Part shown: one piece after another, positions 1-10,799 of the stretch
Position numbering within the stretch: position 1 is the stretch's first letter
How the letters are laid out: each line of letters begins with the position of its first letter
NCBI GenBank assembly: GCA_024734495.1
Contig: JALMQS010000075.1
Location: forward strand, 9,854,757-9,918,756
Direction of reading: 5' to 3'
From: Forficula auricularia
Taxonomy: Eukaryota > Arthropoda > Insecta > Dermaptera > Forficulidae
DNA length: 64,000 nt
Program-made: the position numbers and the translations under genes
The notes under the pieces: generated by a model
What the model was told of the DNA's origin: nothing
Database searches by the model: none
What the model saw: only the letters and a program-made list of their open reading frames with translations

Positions 1-38
1 GTGGGGGTGAAAAATCGTTTTAGTCCAGTTAAATTGTT

Positions 39-380
39 CTCTAAAGCAGTGTTCAGCAAACTTTTTATGTTTAAGGTACACCTACCAAATCAAGAAATTT
101 TAGAGGTACACCAAAGAAAAAAACAGTGTTTATTTAATATTTATTTATTATTATAATCTATATAATGGAAAAAGATGTTTAATGAGAAATGTGAGCCTGC
201 TTAACTGAGCACAGGCGATCAAAATTTGGAGGAATCGTTGATAAGGCTGCTCTCATAACTATCAGCTATATGTAGGTGCATTATCTTAACAAAACTTGAC
301 ATTTTTCTGCGGCACACCATCTAATGACCACGGTACACCAGTGTGCCGCGGCACACACTTTGCAGAACACTGCTCTAAAG
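39..380. mobile_element. hAT-type MITE with 8-bp target duplication
   Basis: The element body is 47-372. It starts CAGTGTTCAGCAAA and ends in the imperfect inverse, TTTGCAGAACACTG. The octamer CTCTAAAG stands directly outside both ends (39-46 and 373-380). An 8-bp duplication with CAGTG-type termini is the signature of hAT elements. The inside has no coding capacity and contains short repeats of 'ggtacacc' and 'gcggcaca', so this is a non-autonomous copy. Confidence 0.85.
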
Positions 381-1104
381 GGCCCCGCGTGGGAAAGTTT
401 TGGGGTAGTTTTGATTTCTCGATCCTATATGTTTTTTGGTGTACTAAATCTGAATCTGAGGTTTGCTAACAAAATTTCGTGACGGAACATTGTCAAAAAT
501 ACAAAAAAAAAGGTAAAAAAATCTCATTTTTTGCTTATAACTCGAAAACTATCAACTTTTCGTAAATAACCTTCCTATTCAAAATGAAAGTTCATAAAAT
601 TTCAAAGAAATTACATCATTTAGGTATTTTTATCCGACCAACCGTTCAGGTTCAAGCGCTAGTTGAAAATTGGCGTATTTTTTCTGTTTCCGCAAATCCC
701 AAAAACTCGCACTTTTTTCGATTTTTTCCCATTTTGACCATGAAAGAGCACGTTTTCGACAAAGACTATTTTATACATTTTTAAACTAGATTAAATTTGC
801 TACAATTCAAACAAAGTTTCATCTTAATTGGATAATGGTAACCAGTGCCGCAATTAGGTTGTAGTTTTGCAAAAACCGCAGTTTTTCCTTCATAAATTGA
901 AAACCACTCATCATAGAAACTTGATTTCTATCTCATTCTCTCGGAAATTTTGTTGTATTGAACGTTTACTTGAACCACTTTTTTGATAAAACTCTTAGAT
1001 TTATAGATATTCAGCATTTTCCATGACACTTTTGATCATATCCTGAAGAATACGTCTTCTTCTTAATTTAAATAAGTACATTTATATTTATCCAGGTTTT
1101 TCAC
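381..1104. repeat. non-coding; half copy of a repeat also at 21.6-22.1 kb
   Basis: No gene is seen. The stretch 480-1045 matches, with mismatches, the palindromic repeat at 21600-22150. Shared text includes 'gaacgtttacttg', 'aaaactcttagatttatag' and 'cattttccatgac'. The small ORF at 584-784 lies inside this repeat and has no recognisable features. Confidence 0.6.
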
Positions 1105-1880
1105 ACCCCTGCAGCTTCTCAACCTCTCTCCAAGGCCCAAATCGCTCCTGTCTCGAATACGACTCGCATCTGTGGAGAGGAGACTCCAAGCATACTCTTG
1201 CCACCCTGGATGCAATTTAGAAATTAGCTATCAGGCCAATAGACGATCCGAACCTTAACCCCTCCCTCTACTCGCTAGCTCATCGAAGAAATGTTTTCAC
1301 GCTTTCCCTGTTTTATAATATCACGGCATGTGCTCTAATGAGTTAAAGTAGGTAATTCCCTCTAAAGCGTTTTGCCGATTCTCCACACTCTTTCGCGGTT
1401 AAATTGGAAAAGTGCCGGATCACTTCATTCGTCAATATGTTTTCTTCCCATAACTTCACTTAACTAGAACTCTCTCCCGGCATCCGATGCTTATAACCTT
1501 CAAAACACGGGTACACCTCCACCTTTTCCTTTCTCTTCGGTAATTCAACAATGAAATCAATTTCCCCCTAAAGCCCTCTTTAAGAGAAACACGTGGATTT
1601 CCAACGCTCCGCACCCTTTCGCTGTCAAATTGGATAAAAATCGAACAAGCTCTTTCGCCAATTCTTTTATCCCCATGACCTCCAGGGACTGGAACTCGCT
1701 CCCTGCCACCATCTTCCAGCGACTTATAACCTCCAGCTGTTTAAGACCCGTATCCACAGATACTTTCGACCCCTGCCCAGCCCATAAAATCCTCTCTTCT
1801 TCTTCTTTTCCCGATGGAGGGGCCAACCCAGGCCTTTAGGAGAACTCACTTCTCTCATCATTATCATTAAAAAAAAAAAA
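1105..1880 (+). pseudogene. LINE (jockey/CR1-like) 3' end, decayed
   Basis: A broken 3' end of a non-LTR retrotransposon. The same text recurs at 44650-45190 downstream of readable reverse-transcriptase C-terminal sequence, and its tail recurs inverted at 3790-3995, 9145-9330 and 17385-17470. Shared landmarks are 'ctgtttaagacccgtatcc', 'cccagcccataaaat', 'gatggaggggccaaccca' and a final 'tctctcatcattatcatt' run into poly-A at 1869-1879. Frameshifts and stops break the reading frame. The ORFs at 1557-1839 on both strands are fragments or shadows of it. Confidence 0.7.
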
Positions 1881-2616
1881 TGCAAAGGTCTTTCGAGATC
1901 TATCTTCCATAAAATGAAGCTTGTGATGGTGTATTCCTATCAGGAAATCACTCTGCATCCATTTCAATGGCAGCCCCATAACACTTCTTCCACATTCACC
2001 GCATAAATTAAGACCATTTTAATTGTCTTCAACAAAAAATGCTCCATTTTTATTATGGTAATACAATAACTATCTACTGGATTGACACGAGAAATAAACA
2101 TTTTTAAACTCAAGAATTTTAACTAGTTCTATTAAGTAGAAAATAATCTCTTAAATCTGAGTATAACGAATAAGATCATTCTAAACACTTATTTTCATTG
2201 TTGTGACTTTTCGATTTAATGATTATTTATTTAATAATTAATTATTTAATCATTATTATTTGATAATTAAGTTAAATAATTGTTAAAAATAATTATTAAG
2301 AATTTTTTTGAGATCTAATTGATTTATGTATTTTGTTTGTTTGATGTCGTATAAAAAAATAGTTCTTATGAAAGTTGTTCAGTTTTTTGTAGATTAAGTA
2401 GACGTATAAAAAAATATAGGCTTCCATTTAAAAAACAGAACTTGACATTAAAATATCCTTGAAAGCCTGTTCTACGTCGACAAACAATAGCGTAGTTCAG
2501 TTTCCCCCTCAATATAAACAAACTTTTATTTGAAACTTTTATCAATATAATGCACTGTTTTTGAGTTATAAGACTGTCTCAAGATAAAAAACTCACCCGG
2601 TATATCATATATATAT
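1881..2616. other. AT-rich intergenic DNA, nothing recognised
   Basis: Very AT-rich sequence with short runs of 'ttaataatta'. I see no exon, RNA gene or bounded element. Confidence 0.4.
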
Positions 2617-2850
2617 GAGGCGTTCCAAAGCAGTGGACCAACCCACAAATCTCATTTTCACTGATAAACCTCTATAATCAAGTATATTTTTGATAAAACT
2701 AAATAGACAGAATGGTCCAACATTAGTTTTTAAACGTCCTTCTTGATTACAGCACAGGTATGATATTTGGCTCGAACATGTACCTCTATTTTGCGGAATT
2801 TCTCATAAAAACGCAAAAGTGGGATGGTCCACTCTGCTTTTGAACGCCTC
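2617..2850. mobile_element. short TIR MITE in a TA-rich target
   Basis: The ends are inverted: GAGGCGTTCCAAAGCAG on the left, and on the right the complement of GAGGCGTTCAAAAGCAG, each followed by a 'tggacca' block. The flanks are (TA)n on both sides, which fits a TA-type target but hides the exact duplication. No coding sequence is present. The minus-strand ORF 2786-3016 overlaps one arm and is not a gene. Confidence 0.6.
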
Positions 2851-3315
2851 TTATATATATGGTGTGCTTCATTTTAGTAGAAAGACCAACCAATCGATAT
2901 AAGACATCGTTTGAAAAATTATATACAGTGTCGCCTAGTACCACGAACTTAATTCGTTCTCCGTATGAAAAGTTCGTCCTACGAATCTCAACTGAATAAT
3001 ATCTTAGAAAAAACAACTTTTTTCAATTTAAAAATTCCATTGATAAAGGGAGAAATTCTCCTGAAACGTTTGAATTAAAAAAGAAGATTGTTTTTAAAAG
3101 ATTTTTATTTTTTTTAATTTAAAACAATCAATAAATAATCTTTTCTTTTACATCAAGAAGAAGACGTACTTAATTTTTAATTCATATATTCCTTATAAAC
3201 AAATTTGCTCCTCTCGGAAAAACAACCCACTATTATATTCAGTTAAATCCAATAATCCAATTTTTTATAATATAAACAAATTTAAGAAATCTACTTAACA
3301 TTTTCTATTTCTTAG

Positions 3316-3574
3316 GTTCGAGGATGATATTAAAATAGCAAAAAAACTTAACTTGAAGATGTATCGATTCTCAATTTCTTGGCCACGAATACTTCCAAAA
3401 GGAGATATATCTGAAATAAATGAACAAGGAATTGCTTATTATAATAATCTAATTGACAGACTATTAGAAGAAAAAATCGAACCCATGGTTACAATGTTCC
3501 ATTGGGATTTACCTCAATATTTACAAGAAACAATGGGAGGCTGGGCAAATCCTCTCCTTGCAGATTATTTTGAG
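3316..3574 (+). CDS. glycoside hydrolase family 1, internal exon
   Basis: Exon of a family 1 glycosidase (beta-glucosidase/myrosinase type), which hydrolyses beta-glycosides by a retaining mechanism. It follows a pyrimidine tract and AG at 3314-3315 and ends at GAG|GTAATT. After one leftover base it reads 86 codons. Family landmarks are present: FEDDIKIAKKLNLKMYRFSI, then SWPRILPKG, YYNNLIDRLLEEKIEP and MFHWDLPQYLQ, which is the substrate-pocket strand. The exon ends in phase 0 and joins exactly to the exon at 7108. About 80 N-terminal residues, including any signal peptide, are missing. I find no earlier exon in the window, so they probably lie to the left. The family is certain; the substrate is not. 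Confidence 0.93.
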
Positions 3575-3789
3575 GTAATTTTAATTTTTTAATTTTTTAG
3601 GGGATAATAATAAAAATGCTGGACTAAGAAGAAGAGGTGAAAAGTATGGTACTTCTCGATGAATTTATATATTCTAGGAAGATGAAAACGGTGAGTTTTC
3701 CAGCCTCTAGAAGTCATTGGGATAAAATGAGTTGTTTGATTTGTATCTAATTTGACCACGAAGGAGTATTTTATATTTAAAAAATTTGT

Positions 3790-3995
3790 TTTCATGCAAA
3801 TGAGGCCTTAGGGGAGCGGATTTTTTTTATGAAAATGATGAGAGAAGGAGTTACACCAAAAAGGTGCAACTCCTAAAGGCCTGGGTTGGCCCCTCCATCG
3901 TGAAAAGATGAACAAAGAATTTTATGGGCTGGGCGGGGGTCGAAGATATCTGTGGATACGGGTCTTAAATAGCTGAAGGTTATAATTAACGATTA
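3790..3995 (-). repeat. LINE 3' tail fragment
   Basis: Inverse copy of the LINE tail seen at 1740-1880 and 45050-45190: 'ggagttacaccaaaaaggtg', 'ggcccctccatcgtgaaaag', 'gggctgggcgggggtcg'. A 5'-truncated insertion on the minus strand. Confidence 0.75.
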
Positions 3996-4439
3996 ACGAT
4001 TGGTTCAGGAATCGAGTGATAAGGCTGAATCTATATTAGCTTTATTAATCAATTCTGAATTTTCATTCACGATGGGCAGAATAATTGAAGGCTCTTTAAC
4101 GAAAATGACAATCGAATCTATAGATTAGGGCAGTGATTCTCCACCTGGGTTCCACAAAGGGAGGTTTGGTGTTCCGAGAGGTGACCGAGAGGTCAATAAA
4201 AGAAAAAATAGAAAAACAAAAATAGTAGTTAGTAGTATCACCCCTCAAAAAATTTGTGAAGTAAAGAAAAATACTAAATTTAGAGTCTAAGTATCTTATC
4301 GTCAAATAAAACCATTGATACTTAAGAATGCGGTGAACATCACTATTATTGTCTCAGGGATAGCATTTTTGTTGCTCTAAAATTTCTTAACTTCCTTATA
4401 CAACGATTACATTACATTAGTAACAAAATGAAAACAATC

Positions 4440-4700
4440 TGATATTCCGGGTGTCCTTGGGGTTCCGAAGGTCCTCCCCGGAAATTTTTGGAATTATATT
4501 TTCCAAATTATCCATTTTAAGGGTTTCTGGCTTCAATTTGAGTCATTTTCACTTAACCAATTTCCTTTTTAAACCACTAAAATAAATAGATAAAATAAAA
4601 AAATATCTCAAAACCAGAGCCAGGAACGGCGTTTCCTCACCATGACACCCCCTGCATTTTTTCTAAAATTTCTTTACATAGATGTTACTAAATTATAACA
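4440..4700. repeat. dispersed repeat, second copy at 11.4-11.6 kb
   Basis: Text such as 'ggtcctccccggaaattttt' and 'ccattttaagggtttctgg' is the approximate reverse complement of 11420-11560. Boundaries are not resolved and no coding sequence is seen. The stretch 4701-5069 has nothing recognised. Confidence 0.45.
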
Positions 4701-5071
4701 ATGTTTTTTTTTGTTTGTTATCTTTTAAGTAACTATTTTGTACCACCCAATTTCTCTCAAGTACTTAAATTAAAATTCTGAAAAAATTCTTTTTTTCACG
4801 ACCGGGTGTAGAAATTAGTTTCTATGACATCAAAGTAGGGATAGAAATGTCAGATTATTTCCTACAGGAGCTAATACACATTATTTCCCATGGGAAATAA
4901 TTATGTTATTATCAAGAAATAAATGCAATTTGTTGTTATAGCAACAAAAAAAGAAAACAAGGAATACGTAGGCAACTATATACTTGATTTAATTTGATTG
5001 TGAAAAATTAATGTATCAATATTTTATTTGAATATTCATTTTAAATATGAGGTCGTGAAAAAAATACTATA

Positions 5072-6342
5072 CTAGGTATACCGGTATGAAGTGAGCCTTT
5101 TTTTGTGAAAATGAAACACTAAGTAAAAAATTTTTATTCAAAGTATTGACCATTGCTTTCTACACATTTTGACCACTTTTCTGGCAATTTGTGGATACCA
5201 CGCCAATAGAAATGATCGTCTTTTGAAGCAAACCAATCAGACACCCAATTTTCGACTTCTTTGTAGGAATCGAAGTGCTGCTCAACCAATGCGTGTCCCA
5301 TCGATGAAAACAAATGGTAGTCGGAAGGGGCCAAGTCTGGTGAATACGGCGGGTGGGGTAGCAGCTCCTAGCCAAGTGCTTTGATTGTATCCTGAACCAG
5401 TTTTGCTTTGTGTGCAGGTGCATTGTCATGTAACAAAATTACTTTGCCGTGTCTTCTGGCCCATTCTGGTCGTTTTTCGATCAATGCCTGGTTCAAATTG
5501 ATCATTTGTTGTCTGTAGCGATTATTAGTATTAATAGTTTCACCAGGTTTTAGAAGCTCATACACCGCATCTTTCTGATCCCACCAAACACAGAGCATTG
5601 CCTTCTTGCCAAATCGATCTGGTTTTGCAGTCGACGTTGATGGTTGTCCCGGATTAACCCATGATTTTTTCCGTTTAAGATTCTTAAAATAAATCCATTT
5701 TTCATCGCCAGTAACAATTCGAAGCAAAACTGATTTTCTTTCGTGTCTTTGAAGCAAACTTTCACAAGTGTTTTTTCGCTTTTCCATCTGCCTTTCGTTC
5801 AATTCATGTGGCACTCATTTTCCACACTTTTGGATCTTTCCCATAGCCTTTAAACGGTCAGAGATTGTTTGCTGTGCAACATTTAACATTGCTGCCATTT
5901 CCTGTTGACTCAAAGTATCATCTTGATCCAATATTGTTGTAATTCGGCGTCTTCAAACTTTTTTGGTGGTCTTCCACGTCCTTCATTTCTCACATCAAAA
6001 TCATTATCTCTGAACCGTTGAAACCATCTTTTGCATGTTGCTTCTGATAGAGCATGATTGCCATATGCCTCGACAAGCATTCGATGCGACTCTGCAGCAC
6101 TTTTCTTCAAATGAAAACAAAATATTAATGCTTTCCTCAAATCATCACTTTGTGGTACAAAATTCGACATTTTTAACACGATGAAAAATATGATGTTGTT
6201 TGTTCAATGACTTGATGTATATTAAATATGTTTAACAGATGTCATATCAACCAAACAAAAAAATAATTAAGGCTCGTTCACATTAAATGTTCCCTATCGA
6301 CACATTTGTATTTTAATGCTCACTTCATACCGGTATACCTGG
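5072..6342 (-). mobile_element. full-length mariner element with TIRs and TA duplication
   Basis: A 1271-bp element with 25-bp inverted ends: CTAGGTATACCGGTATGAAG on the left, and on the right the complement of CCAGGTATACCGGTATGAAG. A TA dinucleotide flanks both ends (5070-5071 and 6343-6344). The length, target and encoded D,D34D transposase place it in the mariner group of the Tc1/mariner superfamily. It sits in the GH1 intron in antisense orientation. Confidence 0.93.
5134..6179 (-). pseudogene. mariner transposase, inactivated
   Basis: Cut-and-paste transposase. It starts at the ATG ending at 6179 with the helix-turn-helix region (SEATCKRWFQRF, then GRGRPPK). The catalytic segment has TGDEKWIYF as first Asp and HDNAPAHK as second; PDLAPSDYHLF carries the third, about 34 residues on, giving D,D34D. 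The gene is dead. There is a frameshift near 5935, and two conserved Trp codons have become stops (the Trp before VPHEL near 5815, and one just before the third Asp near 5367). The C-terminus KWSKCVESNGQYFE is intact. The low density of other damage suggests a fairly young loss. Confidence 0.92.
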
Positions 6343-6574
6343 TATAAGCCTCAGGAGAGAATATGCTATTTATCTCTCGGTACCTTGTAGCCCATGGCTT
6401 CGACCTCTAGCTACAAATTGCACCTCGAGAAAAATAATGCATTTTTCTCCCTTAATGTATAATATACTAAAGATAAGAGTAAATAAATATTATATTTAAT
6501 ATTCATTTGCTATGAGTTAAGGATTCTTGGTCACTTGTTTCACATTAAAATTAAAAAATTATTAAAAGATGTAA

Positions 6575-6625
6575 ATTTTTTTTTCAATATATATATTTCG
6601 GGCCATCAACCCATCTTCAGGAAGT
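6575..6625 (-). ncRNA. degenerate hammerhead-like motif
   Basis: On the minus strand, CTGAAGA is followed by a short GGG/CCC hairpin, then GAAA and an AT-only stem III. This is the layout of the better motifs at 32139 and 58816. Stem I is only about three pairs (TTC/GAA). Probably a relic of a PLE end. Confidence 0.3.
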
Positions 6626-6662
6626 ACAGAGAATATAATATTTATTTATTCTTATCTTTATT

Positions 6663-6870
6663 AAAGATGTTTGGGGGGTCGGGTAGGCTAGGCGGTAGCA
6701 TGTCAGCCAGCTAACCAAGAGGACCCGAGTTCGAATCCGGCTCGAGGCATCCGGCTAAAATCTGACCCCCGAGGTAGAGACAAATTTAAAAAAAAATAAA
6801 AATAAATAGTATCGTAAATGGCTTATGGTACCATGGCCGAAAAGCCAAAAAAAAAAAAAAAAAAAGATGT
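6663..6870 (+). mobile_element. tRNA-derived SINE with 8-bp target duplication
   Basis: The body (about 6671-6862) begins with a tRNA-like head whose B box, GAGTTCGAATC, is at 6727-6737. It continues through a non-tRNA body and ends in a long poly-A run. AAAGATGT flanks it at 6663-6670 and 6863-6870. Head, A-tail and duplication together define a SINE, transcribed by RNA polymerase III and mobilised by a LINE in trans. Confidence 0.85.
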
Positions 6871-7107
6871 ATCACCTGCACCAACACCACAATCTCTACT
6901 AATTAAGTATAATATTCTATTATAATGGTTTATTTTCTCTTTATGAACGGCAAATAAGAACGTAAGTAGATTGATAACTTGAGATGAATTAATTCAACGA
7001 CAGTTCATTCATCCAGTAATTTATATCAGATGAGGAACCCTCGATATGGCCTATTTTTATATATAATATATTAATCTGACTTAAAATAATTCCAGTTTTG
7101 TTTTCAG

Positions 7108-8094
7108 GATTATGCACACCTATTATATCTCCGCTTCGGAAAGAAAGTCAAATATTGGATAACCATTAATGAAGCTGGTGAAATATGTAAGGGTTATGCT
7201 AATGAACACTTTTATCCTCCAAGCATATATAGCCCTGGCATTGGTGAATACCGATGTGGTCACACAATACTTTTAGCTCATGCACGAGCTTATCGACTCT
7301 ATGATAATAATTTCCGACATTTATACAATGGCCAAATTAGTATGACGATATCTTCACGATGGCATCAGCCAAAAACATCTTCTCTATCCGATTTAGAAGC
7401 AGCTGATATACGGTTTCAATTTGATTATGGATGGCTTTCTCATCCAATTTATTCAGAACTTGGAAATTATCCGCAAATAATGAGAGATAGAATTGGAAAT
7501 AATAGTTTAAAAGAGGGACGTTTCCGTTCAAGATTACCTAATTTTACTGCTGCAGAAATAAATCTAATTCGTGGTTCGGCAGATTTTATAGCATTAAATT
7601 ATTATACAGCTCGACTAGTAACTTTTGGAGAAGAAGGATTAAAACCATCCAGAGAAAGAGATTCAGGGACAGTTTTATCGATAGACCCTTCTTGGCCTTC
7701 AAGCTATGCTCCTTGGTTAAAGGTGGTTCCTTGGGGTTTCGGAAAATTATTAGAAAAAATACACACCGTTTATCCTAAATGGAATATTATAATAACTGAA
7801 AATGGTTATGCAGATAAAGGACAACTTAATGACATGGAAAGATGTCGATTCATAATATCTTATATGCGTTCAATGCTTCTTTCTATGAAATATAAAAATG
7901 TTCCTGTTATTGGATATATTCACTGGAGTCTCATTGATAATTTTGAATGGATGGATGGATATAAATTTAGATTTGGATTATATTCTATTGACTATTCAAA
8001 CCCTTCAAGACCAAGAACCATCAAAGAATCTGCTAAACTTTATGCAAATATTTCATCAACAAGAATAGTTCCGGATTTATCGTATTTAGAATAA
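7108..8094 (+). CDS. glycoside hydrolase family 1, last exon
   Basis: The C-terminal 328 codons, uninterrupted, start after TTTTCAG and end at TAA 8092-8094. The acid/base glutamate is at 7171-7173 in TINEAGEICKGY; most family members have T-x-N-E-P, and here the Pro is Ala. GSADFIALNYYTARLV is the conserved central segment. The nucleophile glutamate is at 7798-7800 in IIITENGYAD. The aglycone-site segment HWSLIDNFEWMDGY and the C-terminal RFGLYSIDY follow. With the 3316 exon, about 414 residues of a usual ~490 are present. Both catalytic glutamates are kept, so an active enzyme is likely. Lack of damage contrasts with the neighbouring transposons. Confidence 0.95.
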   Translation, partial: DYAHLLYLRFGKKVKYWITINEAGEICKGYANEHFYPPSIYSPGIGEYRCGHTILLAHARAYRLYDNNFRHLYNGQISMTISSRWHQPKTSSLSDLEAADIRFQFDYGWLSHPIYSELGNYPQIMRDRIGNNSLKEGRFRSRLPNFTAAEINLIRGSADFIALNYYTARLVTFGEEGLKPSRERDSGTVLSIDPSWPSSYAPWLKVVPWGFGKLLEKIHTVYPKWNIIITENGYADKGQLNDMERCRFIISYMRSMLLSMKYKNVPVIGYIHWSLIDNFEWMDGYKFRFGLYSIDYSNPSRPRTIKESAKLYANISSTRIVPDLSYLE

Positions 8095-8187
8095 TTAAGA
8101 TAAATAATTTTATTTAATATTTGTTATCCAGCTCCATAACAAATATTAGATATATCAATTTTTCAGAGGAAATGGAACAATAATAAG

Positions 8188-8873
8188 TGTTTTATAGTAA
8201 GTTTCCTGTATTTGATTCGATCGCGAATCGAATGCAGTCAAATATTAAGTGAAAATAATATCCGAATTTATATATTTCTAACTTGAAATAGTGAAGTTGA
8301 TTTCCTCATTGATATATCAAAGAATAATTAACACATTAACGATAATTGTTTTTGATCGCGCTTTTTAAACAAGATATATATGCTGGTTGAAACTATTGGA
8401 GTCTGCTGAATCTTAAGTCTGGACCAAGAGAGAATGAAAAATATGTGATCCATTTAGCTATAATCCATCATCATTTCGCGATTGGCCCGCATGACACTTT
8501 TTATATCAAACACTGATATGGATCACCAAATGAATTTGAAATCTGAGATATTATATATTCAATCTCCCAGTCCAGAGCGCCCGATCTGTTAACACGTGTG
8601 TTAGGTGTTTGCCATTAATTAATCATAAATTTCCTGTATTTGATTCGATCGCGAATCGAATACAGATGATTTTTGTCGAATATTATGTGAAAATAATATC
8701 CGAATTTATATATTTCTAACTTAAGACTCAGCAGACTCCAATAGCTTCATCCAGCAGTAGTCTCGCGATATATATCTTGTTTAAGAAGCGCGATCAAAAA
8801 CAATTCTCCTTAATGTGTTAATTATTCTTTGATATATGAATGAGAAAATCAACTTCACTGTTTTATAGTAAGT
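8188..8873. mobile_element. palindromic element with 15-bp direct flanks
   Basis: The 15-mer TGTTTTATAGTAAGT occurs at 8188-8202 and 8859-8873. Between them, arms around 8225-8410 and 8720-8855 are inverted copies, including 'tcaaagaataattaacacat' and 'agtctgctga'. The block 'tttgattcgatcgcgaatcg' also appears twice in direct orientation (about 8212 and 8639). No ORF. A larger relative fills 56775-58250. Confidence 0.7.
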
Positions 8874-8952
8874 ATTACATTTTTAAAGAAGGATGAATAA
8901 AATTCAATTGCTTCTTTCCAGTAATTTTTTAATTAATTCAAGTGATTAATAA

Positions 8953-8992
8953 TCCAGATATTTCGAAAGCACTACTGCTCCTCCTCAGTGGA
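8953..8992 (-). ncRNA. hammerhead ribozyme-like motif (type I, minimal)
   Basis: The minus strand reads TCCA, then core CTGAGGA (8982-8988), a stem II hairpin (GGAGCA pairing with TGCTTTC), GAAA, a tiny stem III ending ATC, then TGGA. TCCA/TGGA closes stem I. This fits the CUGANGA-GAAA-UH core with predicted cleavage after ATC. Confidence 0.5.
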
Positions 8993-9144
8993 AACCACGT
9001 TCAAGCTTGCAATGGTCATGAACAATGACCATAAGAAAGAATAAAATATTTTATATTAAATAAAATAAGATAAAATAAAATAATTGAATGAAATATTTAT
9101 GTGTACTTTGAACCGGCTATTCTAAATCGCTACTGAAAATAGAT

Positions 9145-9330
9145 TTTTTTAAGAATGAAAATGAGAGAAGGAGTTACACCAAAAAGGTGCATCCCTAAAG
9201 CCCTGGGTTGACCCCTCCATCGTGAAAAGAAGAAGAAGAGGGGATTTTATGGGCTGGGCAGGGATCGTAGGTATCTGTGGATACGGGTCTTAAACAGCTG
9301 AAGGTTATAAGTCACGGGGAAGATGGTAGC
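9145..9330 (-). repeat. LINE 3' tail fragment
   Basis: Inverse copy of the tail at 1740-1880: 'gagagaaggagttacaccaa' and 'cccctccatcgtgaaaagaa'. It is inserted in the loop of the PLE-type remnant. Confidence 0.75.
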
Positions 9331-10097
9331 AGGGATCGAGTTCCATTCTCTGGAGGTCATAGGAATAATTTATTTATTATTTATTTTAAATAAATATTAT
9401 ATTATTTTTTTTAAGAAGAAATAATTCGGAGCCGAGCAGAGTGCATCCAGCCATTCTCATATGAGTTGTAAAAGAAATAACCTCATCTAAAAACAGGCTC
9501 AAAGATACAGCCAAAATATCCATTTTTTTTGTTTTTTTGATTTTTCATCAAATAGCACTCCTGGGACACTGAGGTCCAGAATCACAAATTTGATCTTCAG
9601 CTTGGCATCCCCCTCACACCAAAAAGAAAGAAAAAATATACGGGATTGATCTACCACTTCCGGGTCTATCCACGTGATCCAATTCAATCAACGAGAGTGT
9701 GGAATACATCGGAAGAAGCCTGACGTTTCGTACAGCCTTTAAATTTTTACATGAATGTAAATTTTTATTTTTTATTCATTCAAAAACTAAATTATATATT
9801 CTTGCTTTCATATAAATAAATAAATAAAAGAAAAAAATTATTTAAAAAAAAAAATCTTTAAATTGACATCAATACATATCTATTTTAAGGTTTTTTGTTG
9901 ATTTGTGCAACCTGATGGAGTCGGTATAATTCCACTAGGAAAGAGATGCCGTAATGCTCTCGAAATATCTGGATTAACCACTTGAATTACAGTAATAAAA
10001 AAAATTACTGGAAGGAAGCAATTGGTTTTTATTCATCTAATAAAAATTAACATATCCAGTATGCAGCCATTTAAATTTCAAATTATATTTCAAAATA

Positions 10098-10730
10098 CGA
10101 GAATAAGTAAAAAATTACTTACACTTTTCGTTCTACAACTTTATTAAATTAAGTTAGGTGTACAACAGATACATTATTTTTCGATATAGTCTCCACCTTT
10201 AGCAGGGAGCCACAAGCTTCCGGATGCCTTCCTGGTAGAAGGTTTTCGGTTGGTCATGAAGCCACTTTTGCACCGCATCCTGAACGTCCATGTCTGAGGC
10301 AAATCGACGACCTCTCAAAGCTTCCTTGAGAGGTCCAAAGAGATGAAAGTCTGAGGGAACGAAATCTGGCCTCTAGGGAGGGTGTTCCAGGGTCACAAAG
10401 TTGACGGTCGCCCAGCTCCCTCTTTTTGTGTTACGCTCGTTCGGCCACTTTTAAACATTTCGATCCATAAAAAAAACGCTTTTACGAGATAAAGCACTTT
10501 TCCCGTATTGTGACTAAAGTCTCCGGTGAATTTCAGCACCTTTCACACCCTCTGACCACTCCTCGTTGCTCCTCTTTGGTGCCATCTGATAGCGGAGCTG
10601 ACATACTTATGCTGTTGTAGCTAGACGACAACTGACGGGACCGTGATTAAATTCCGCACACGTAACGACAGACGCGCCAACTCAACGCATGGTAGAACGA
10701 AAAGTGTAGGTAATTTTTGACTTATCCTCG
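10098..10730 (-). mobile_element. internally deleted mariner
   Basis: Inverted ends CGAGAATAAGTAAAAAATTA and the complement of CGAGGATAAGTCAAAAATTA, both running on to 'cacttttcgttctac'. TA flanks at 10096-10097 and 10731-10732. At 633 bp it is half normal size. The minus strand keeps scraps of transposase N- and C-terminal coding (for example CKAVS-like text near 10300) but no catalytic triad. A non-autonomous deletion derivative of a family different from the 5072 copy. Confidence 0.85.
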
Positions 10731-10799
10731 TATATTAAATCATCAATTGAAACGTTCGCTGTTTTATTACAAAATAAAACAGCTTATCGAGGTGACTCA

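Larger units (their letters stand above)
3575..7107 (+). other. GH1 intron, 3.5 kb, filled with transposons
   Basis: Intron with GT at 3575 and AG at 7106-7107. It holds an inverted LINE tail (about 3790-3995), a hAT-like end near 4134 ('cagtgattctccacctggg'), a repeat block at 4440-4700 that resembles 11390-11640, a complete mariner (5072-6342), a degenerate hammerhead-like motif (6575-6625) and a SINE (6663-6870). Confidence 0.85.
8890..10050. mobile_element. PLE-type remnant with inverted arms
   Basis: Left arm (about 8890-9000) and right arm (about 9940-10050) are inverted copies: 'ccagtaattttttaattaat', 'caattgcttc', 'ccagatatttcg'. Each carries a hammerhead-like block (good on the left, damaged on the right). 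The loop holds an inverted LINE tail and AT-rich sequence without a usable ORF. The arm-plus-ribozyme layout matches the PLEs at 32023-34455 and 58683-59617. Confidence 0.55.

Noticed and set aside
584..784. 66-codon plus-strand ORF
   Set aside because: Lies in a repeat also found at 21.6-22.1 kb, no domain, no splice context.
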